Below, piece after piece: positions 58,830 through 64,000 of a stretch of DNA of 64,000 bases. The position numbers and the translations under genes were made by a program. Source of the DNA: Buxus sempervirens (lineage: Eukaryota > Streptophyta > Magnoliopsida > Buxales > Buxaceae); contig OX387182.1 in the NCBI GenBank assembly GCA_947561395.2, positions 38,991,949 through 39,055,948 on the forward strand, in the 5' to 3' direction. Within the stretch, counting starts at the first letter, position 1; each line of letters starts with the position of its first letter. Under the pieces are notes generated by a model. The model was not told the origin of the DNA. It saw nothing but the letters and a program-made list of their open reading frames with translations, and made no database searches.

Positions 58830-59022
58830 TTTTATTGATTGATTTATTAAAGTCTTTTTAGTAATCTGTTATTTTCTGATCTCATTGTGACAAAACCCCC
58901 CTCTTAATTCTATTTTATAAAGCATAAAAAGAGATAGAAACTCTCGGTGGAACGATCCCTACTCACCTTGCTATATGCATATTTTTAAGTAGTGGTTTAT
59001 TTTTGGTTTTGTACGACAGTCA
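58830..59022 (+). mobile_element. Athila 5' LTR, last segment
   Basis: Resumes after the gag-only element with TTTTATTGATTG and ends at ..GACAGTCA. The CTCGGTGGAACGATCCCTAC stretch and the GACAGTCA end are usual at the 3' end of Athila LTRs. Confidence 0.72.
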
Positions 59023-59030
59023 CCAAATTT

Positions 59031-59048
59031 TGGCGCCGTTGCCGAGGA
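59031..59048 (+). promoter_or_regulatory. Athila primer-binding site
   Basis: TGGCGCCGTTGCCGAGGA, eight bases after the LTR end, matching the Athila-type PBS (complement of an aspartate tRNA 3' end). Confidence 0.85.
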
Positions 59049-59079
59049 GTTTCTCTTTGATAATCATCTTTGATTGTTT

Positions 59080-60336
59080 ATGACTGCAACTCGATCTTCT
59101 AACCAAGGTTATTTGCAGAAAGATCCAGAAATCGAAAGAAGTTTGCACAGGCTACGGAGGGCAGCACAAAGACATTCAGAAGAGAACGATCCATCTCTTT
59201 TTGCTGGTGAATCTGATTCCGAAGAAGAAGGAACCATGGCTGGAAACAGAACTTTGAAAGAGCTTGCTGCTCCTGATTTGAATCAGCAACCTTTATGCAT
59301 AACTTTTCCTACTTTAGATGTGGCAACTAATTTTGAATTAAAGTCTGGACTGATACATCTTTTGCCTTCTTTTCATGGATTTGCAGGTGAAGAACCTCAC
59401 AAACATCTGAAGGAATTTCACGTGGTGTGTATAAGCATGAAACCCACTGGAGTGACTGAAGAGCAGATTAAATTAAGAGCCTTCCCATTCTCTTTGAAGG
59501 ATTCAGCTAAAGATTGGCTTTATTACTTACCTTCTGGGACTGTTACTACATGGAATGAAATGAAAAGATTATTTCTGGAAAAATATTTCCCAGCTTCAAG
59601 AGCAGCAAATATAAGAAAAGAAATTTGTGGTGTAAGGCAAAACAATGGAGAATCTCTGTATGAGTATTGGGAAAGATTCAAGAAGTTGTGTGCAAGCTGT
59701 CCCCATCATCAAATCAGTGAACAGCTACTGATCCAGTACTTTTATGAAGGACTTTTACCCACTGAAAGAAACATAATTGATGCTGCCAGTGGAGGAGCTT
59801 TGGTAGATAAAACTCCAGAAGCTGCTAGAAATCTGATTGCAAATATGGCAGCCAACTCTCAGCAATTTGGTAGTAGACTTGATTCTTCATCTAAACAAGG
59901 CAAAGAGGTAAATATTTCTTCCCTTGAACAGCAAATTGCAAGTCTAACTTCTCTTGTGCGTAATATGGCTGTAGGTAACATGCAAACAGCAAAGGTTTGT
60001 GGAATTTGCTCTGTAGAAGGACATGCAACAGACATATGTCCAACTCTTAGAGAGGAATATGATGAACAAGCAAACTGGGCAAATGGTTTTCCTGGACAAC
60101 CTCAAAGGAAATATGATCCTTATTCAGATACATATAACCCAGGGTGGAGGGATCACCCAAATCTTAGATATGGGAATCCACAAGCAACTCAGCCAATACC
60201 TCCAAACAGATCAAATTTCCAGCAATATAAGCAACCATACCCCCCAAGACAACAACAGGGCCACACTTCTAATTCTGGTATGTCTTTAGAAGATATTGTT
60301 AAATCTCTTGCCACTAACAGTGTGCAATTTCAATAG
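59080..60336 (+). CDS. Athila gag
   Basis: A frame of 418 residues from ATG 59080, 32 bases after the PBS. The N-terminus is charged (HRLRRAAQRHSEENDPSLF), then GNRTLKELAAPDLNQQPLCI, which is very typical of Athila gag. The Retrotrans_gag domain (about residues 110-240) includes LLPSFHGFAGEEPHKHLKEF, LRAFPFSLKDSAKDWLYYLP, WNEMKRLFLEKYFPASRAAN and ESLYEYWERFKKLCASCPHH. Then LIQYFYEGLLPTERNIIDAA, and further on a CGICSVEGHATDICP knuckle. The C-terminal part is P/N/Q-rich. It would form the particle shell. The element as a whole is broken. Confidence 0.88.
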   Translation: MTATRSSNQGYLQKDPEIERSLHRLRRAAQRHSEENDPSLFAGESDSEEEGTMAGNRTLKELAAPDLNQQPLCITFPTLDVATNFELKSGLIHLLPSFHGFAGEEPHKHLKEFHVVCISMKPTGVTEEQIKLRAFPFSLKDSAKDWLYYLPSGTVTTWNEMKRLFLEKYFPASRAANIRKEICGVRQNNGESLYEYWERFKKLCASCPHHQISEQLLIQYFYEGLLPTERNIIDAASGGALVDKTPEAARNLIANMAANSQQFGSRLDSSSKQGKEVNISSLEQQIASLTSLVRNMAVGNMQTAKVCGICSVEGHATDICPTLREEYDEQANWANGFPGQPQRKYDPYSDTYNPGWRDHPNLRYGNPQATQPIPPNRSNFQQYKQPYPPRQQQGHTSNSGMSLEDIVKSLATNSVQFQ

Positions 60337-60885
60337 GAGACAAAACGCTTCCAGCAAGAGACAAGAAACAGTATTCAAGGCTTGGAAAACCAAGTAGGTC
60401 AAATGGCCACTGCCATTAGTCGTTTGGAAGCACAAAATTCAGGAAAATTACCTTCTCAGACAATAGTGAATCCAAGAGAGAATGCCAGTGCAATTGTTTT
60501 GAGAAGTGGTAAAGAAGTTGAAACTCAAGTAAAGCCAACACCTACAATGCTGAATAAAGAAGAGGAGAAAACCAGTGAAGCCACGAAGGACATTCCAAAT
60601 GAAAATGAACCAAGTATATTCCATCCTCTTCCTTATTATAAACCAGTACCCCCTTTTCCTTTGGCTTTAACAGAAAATAGAAAATATGAGAAGAACTCAG
60701 ATCTTTATGAGACTTTCAAAAAATGTGAGGTAAATATTCCACTCTTTGATGCTATTAAACAAGTACCTCGTTATGCCAAATTTCTGAAAGAGCTATGTAC
60801 CATAAAGAGGAGACAGAAACTTACTGGGAAAGTAAGAGTAGGGGAGAATGTTTCTGCTGTTATTCAAAGTAAACTCCCTACAAAA

Positions 60886-61257
60886 TGCAAGGATCCAGGT
60901 ATGTTTACTATCCCTTGTATGATAGGAGACACCAAGTTTGAGAAAGCCATGATAGATTTAGGAGCTTCTATAAATGTCATGCCATATTCTATTTATGACT
61001 CCTTAAAACTTGGACCTTTGAACAAAACTGGTGTCGTAATCCAATTGGCTGACAGATCAAATGCATATCCTAAGGGTGTTGTGGAGGATGTTCTAGTGAA
61101 AGTAAATGATTTGGTTTTTCCTGCTGATTTTTATGTTCTTGATATGGAAAATGGTGACCAGAATGCACCTATCTTGCTAGGAAGACCATTCTTAAAAACA
61201 TCTAAGACTATGATAGATGTTCATGAAGGCACTCTTACCATGGAATTTGATGGTGCA
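60886..61257 (+). pseudogene. Athila protease domain
   Basis: Within a long open frame after gag. The domain shows GMFTIPCMIGDTKFEKAM, the active-site word IDLGASINVMPYSIY (Athila proteases usually have DLGAS), then VQLADRS-like IQLADRSNAYPKGVVEDV, VNDLVFPADFYVLDME and the closing PILLGRPFLKTSKTMIDV. The segment before it (60382-60880) includes ENQVGQMATAISRL and the PLPYYKPVPPFP stretch usual between gag and protease. It matures the polyprotein in a working element. Confidence 0.82.
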
Positions 61258-62119
61258 TTTTTTAAGTTTAATATATATGATGCCATGAAATATCCTTGTG
61301 ATGAAAATCCTGTATATTCTGTTGATCTAATTGACTCTTTTGCACAGGACACTTTAGAGCTTGATGGAAAAGATAATTTAGAAGTTGTCCTCAGCAACCA
61401 TCTTGAGAAAGAGAATGTAGAATTAGTTTTGAATGCTGATTTACATGAAACTGTTGCAGCATTGGATGTTTCTCCAAAGTTACAAGATACAGATTCTTTT
61501 CAACACATTGCATTACCAATTTCTAACAAGAGGCCTTTACCCTCTGTTTTGCAGCCCCCCATTCCAGATTTGAAACCTCTTCCAAACCATCTGAAATATG
61601 TTTTCCTTGGAGAAAAAGGAACCTTGCCAGTAATCATCTCCAACAAACTGACTGCCTCTCAAGAGGAACAACTTGGCCAAGTTCTTAAGAAGCATCAAAT
61701 GGCTATTGGCTGGGCAATTGCAGATATTAAGGGAATCAGTCCATCTACATGCATGCATCGGATTTTGCTGGAAGAAGGAGCAAAACCAAGATTGATCAGA
61801 TGGATACTTCTCTTGAGTGAATTCGATATGGTAATCAAAGATAAAATAGGGACAGAAAACTGCGTTGCAGATCACTTGAGTCGTTTAACTCATGTAGAGG
61901 ATACACTTCAGTTGCACGAAACATTCCCTGATGAGCAACTGTTTTTAGCAAGTTTGAAGTTACCTTGGTATGCAAATATTGTCAATTATTTGGCTACTAA
62001 TGTGTTACCTCCTGATTTAGTTAAAGCTCAAAGAGACAAGCTAAAGAGTGACTGTAAGTATTTTGTATGGGATGATCCCTACTTATGGAAGCATTGTGCA
62101 GATCAAGTAATAAGAAGGT

Positions 62120-63210
62120 GTGTACCTGAACATGAAATTACTTCCATTCTCACCTTTTGTCATTCTTATGCATGTGGAGGACACTTTGGAGCTAAAAGAA
62201 CAGCAAGAAAGGTACTAGAATGTGGTTTTATTGGCCACGTCTGTTCCGAGATGCATATTCCTTTTGTAAGTCATGTGCTAATTGTCAAAGAACAGGTAAT
62301 ATTTCCCAAAGGAATGAGATGCCACAAACCCCTCTACTTTTTTGTGAAATTTTTTATGTTTGGGGCATTGATTTTATGGGACCTTTCCCTTTGTCCTTTG
62401 GTTATGTTTATATCCTCCTTGCTGTTGATTATGTCTCAAAATGGGTGGAAGCAAAAGCCACCAGGACTGATGATTCTAAAGTTGTTGCAGATTTTCTTAA
62501 GTCAAATATATTTTCCAGATTTGGAATCCCAAGAGCTTTAATCAGTGACCGAGGTACTCATTTCTGCAATCAAACTGTGGAAGATTTGCTGAAGAAATAT
62601 CATGTTACCCACAAAGTTTCAACTGCATATCACCCACAAACTAGTGGACAAGCTGAAGCATCGAATAAAGAAATCAAGTCCATTCTTGAAAAAACAGTAA
62701 ATCCAAATCGAAAAGATTGGAGTTTGCGCTTAGATGATGCTTTGTGGGCATATAGGACTGCATACAAGACTCCTATTGGTATGTCCCCTTATCGGTTGGT
62801 GTTTGGGAAGCCATGCCACCTTCCGGTTGAATTAGAACACAAGGCTTATTGGGCTGTCAAGAATTTTAACATTAAGATGGATGAGAATGGAGATCATAGG
62901 AAGTTGCAGCTACAAGAACTAGAGGAAATTCGAAATGATGCCTATGAGAGTGCAAGGATTTATAAAGAAAAGACAAAAGCTTTCCATGATAAGATGATCT
63001 CTGGAAAAGAGTTTCAAATTGGTCAAAAAGTCCTTCTTTACCATTCAAGGCTTCGTCTATTTCCTGGTAAGTTGCGTTCTCGTTAGATTGGACCTTTTCT
63101 TGTTACTAATATTTTTCCTCATGGTGCAGTTGAAGTGCAAAGCTTAATCACTTCCAAAGTGTTCAAAGTGAATGGACATAGACTTAAGCCTTTCCATGAA
63201 GGTTTCCAAT
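62120..63210 (+). pseudogene. Athila integrase region
   Basis: Recognisable in order: the zinc-binding start ([20 protein letters not shown], then [11 protein letters not shown]), the catalytic core with [10 protein letters not shown] (first aspartate), [12 protein letters not shown] (second aspartate) and [19 protein letters not shown] (glutamate), then [40 protein letters not shown] and a C-terminal tail up to about 63210. The D-D-E residues are visible. It belongs to a broken element. Confidence 0.85.
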
Positions 63211-64000
63211 TAGAACCAGTGGCAGAATTGCACATTGAGGATCCAGCATATTCTGATTGAAGAATGCAGACTTGAGTCGAGCCAAAGACAATAAACAAAG
63301 GCGCTGCTTGGGAGGCAACCCAAGGGGAGTTTGTTCCTTTTCTCTTTTATTTTCTGCGTTTATGTTTTCGTTATTTTTGTTGCTTCTTCTTTGCATTTAC
63401 TTTACATTGGGGACAATGTAAGTTTTAAGTGTGGGGGAGGGTATCAAGTGTGTTTTAATTTGTTTTTAAGTGAGTTTGTTTTTGTTCTTGTGTGGTTTTC
63501 AATAGTAGCTGATTGTGTATGTCATGAGCAATATTCAATTAAGCTTGAGAAAAATTCAGAACATGATTGAATGAGTAATCTTTCAATTTAGCATTACTTG
63601 GTTTAGTTGTTTTCCTTGAGGATGGTAATGACCAAACTTGGTAGACAAAAGCCGGTGAGATTTTGAGCCTTTTGACTGACACATCCATATCAGTCTTTTA
63701 TTCTTTCTTGTGTGATATTCTTCCCTGGTTTTGTTTCTCTAGAACTTGCTTTGATTCTCATTCAAGATCACATTGACACATGTATGCATGAATATGATTA
63801 AGGCCTTCTTTGTTATAAGTTATAAAAGCCAAATAGCCTACCTTGTGATTGATTATTTTCCTTTTGTAAACCCCATTGAGCTTTATTAACTTTTCTGAGA
63901 ACCCAGATTATAAATCTTATACCAGAAAAAAAAAAATTTTTTATGCCTTTACCCAAGCTGAAGATCTAGTGGAGCATTGTTCATTATTCTGGTATGCATG
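63211..64000 (+). other. Athila sequence downstream of integrase
   Basis: Contains two landmarks common to Athila elements after pol: GGGAGGCAACCCAAGG (63310-63325) and TTGGGGACAATGTAAG..TGTGGGGGAGGG (63406-63440). The rest to the window edge is AT-rich; I see no env-like frame or LTR in it. Confidence 0.6.

Larger units (their letters stand above)
42648..64000 (+). mobile_element. Athila-lineage Ty3/Gypsy element, broken, 5' portion in window
   Basis: The 5' LTR (42648 to 59022) is split by two insertions (B and the gag-only Tat element). The PBS is at 59031, gag 59080-60336, protease about 60886-61257, an RNase H tail near 61800-61890 and integrase about 62120-63210, followed by the family's 3' non-coding landmarks near 63310-63440. 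Parts recognised: LTR, PBS, gag, protease, RNase H tail, integrase. The copy is broken, with about four breaks, so it is non-autonomous. The 3' LTR lies beyond the window, so age from LTR divergence cannot be estimated. It is older than B and the gag-only element inserted in it. Confidence 0.85.

Overview
This is a gene-poor, repeat-dense stretch of a flowering-plant nuclear genome, probably a eudicot. I found no host gene, tRNA, rRNA or CRISPR array. Almost every base can be assigned to transposable elements inserted into one another: Ty3/Gypsy LTR elements of the Tat (Ogre/Retand-like) and Athila lineages, many solo LTRs that look Tekay/Del-like from their termini (TGTAA.. to ..GGCGTTACA), a CACTA (En/Spm) transposase fossil and a Harbinger-like end.

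Layout. 1-1963: a minus-strand Tekay-like LTR cut into a CACTA transposase pseudogene (1964-3640). 3949-5666: the start of a plus-strand Tat-type LTR, cut by a large, decayed minus-strand Tat element (5667-29708). That element shows a 3' LTR (5667-8891), polypurine tract and 3' UTR, integrase, two RNase H regions, reverse transcriptase, protease, gag and a repeat-rich leader. Its body carries solo LTRs J (12290-14648), E (21111-26164, itself holding D 21494-24205) and F (26539-29007). 29709-35029: minus-strand LTR G, holding solo LTR H (31754-34092). 35030-42132: a second minus-strand Tat LTR (N) split by LTR K (35119-41724), which holds a truncated LTR L (36259-40511) between 144-bp direct repeats. 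42133-42647: a Harbinger-like 5' end. 42648-64000: an Athila element whose 5' LTR holds solo LTR B (43309-45795) and a young, whole-looking, gag-only Tat derivative (46510-58824). The Athila gag, protease and integrase follow, and its 3' end lies outside the window.

Seven insertions have exact 5-bp target duplications (J, E, D, F, H, B and the gag-only element), which fixes the nesting order. The Tekay-like family is represented only by LTRs, so recombination to solo LTRs dominates here.

The most unusual signal is inside those LTRs. Subfamilies as different as K/B/E, D/L and G carry short arrays of hairpins in which the loop is constant while the stem changes from unit to unit with compensatory substitutions. 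A conserved 16-base palindrome follows, then a T-rich CAG resembling a splice acceptor, then a short open frame that repeatedly ends in an acidic-tyrosine tail (..EDYYY..stop), always in the same phase. The Tat-type LTRs have the opposite design: constant-stem palindromes (CCGTA/TACGG or AGCCGAA/TTCGGCT) set around the TATA box. The gag-only element and the large Tat element share gag, 3' UTR and polypurine tract, which suggests a non-autonomous/autonomous pair.
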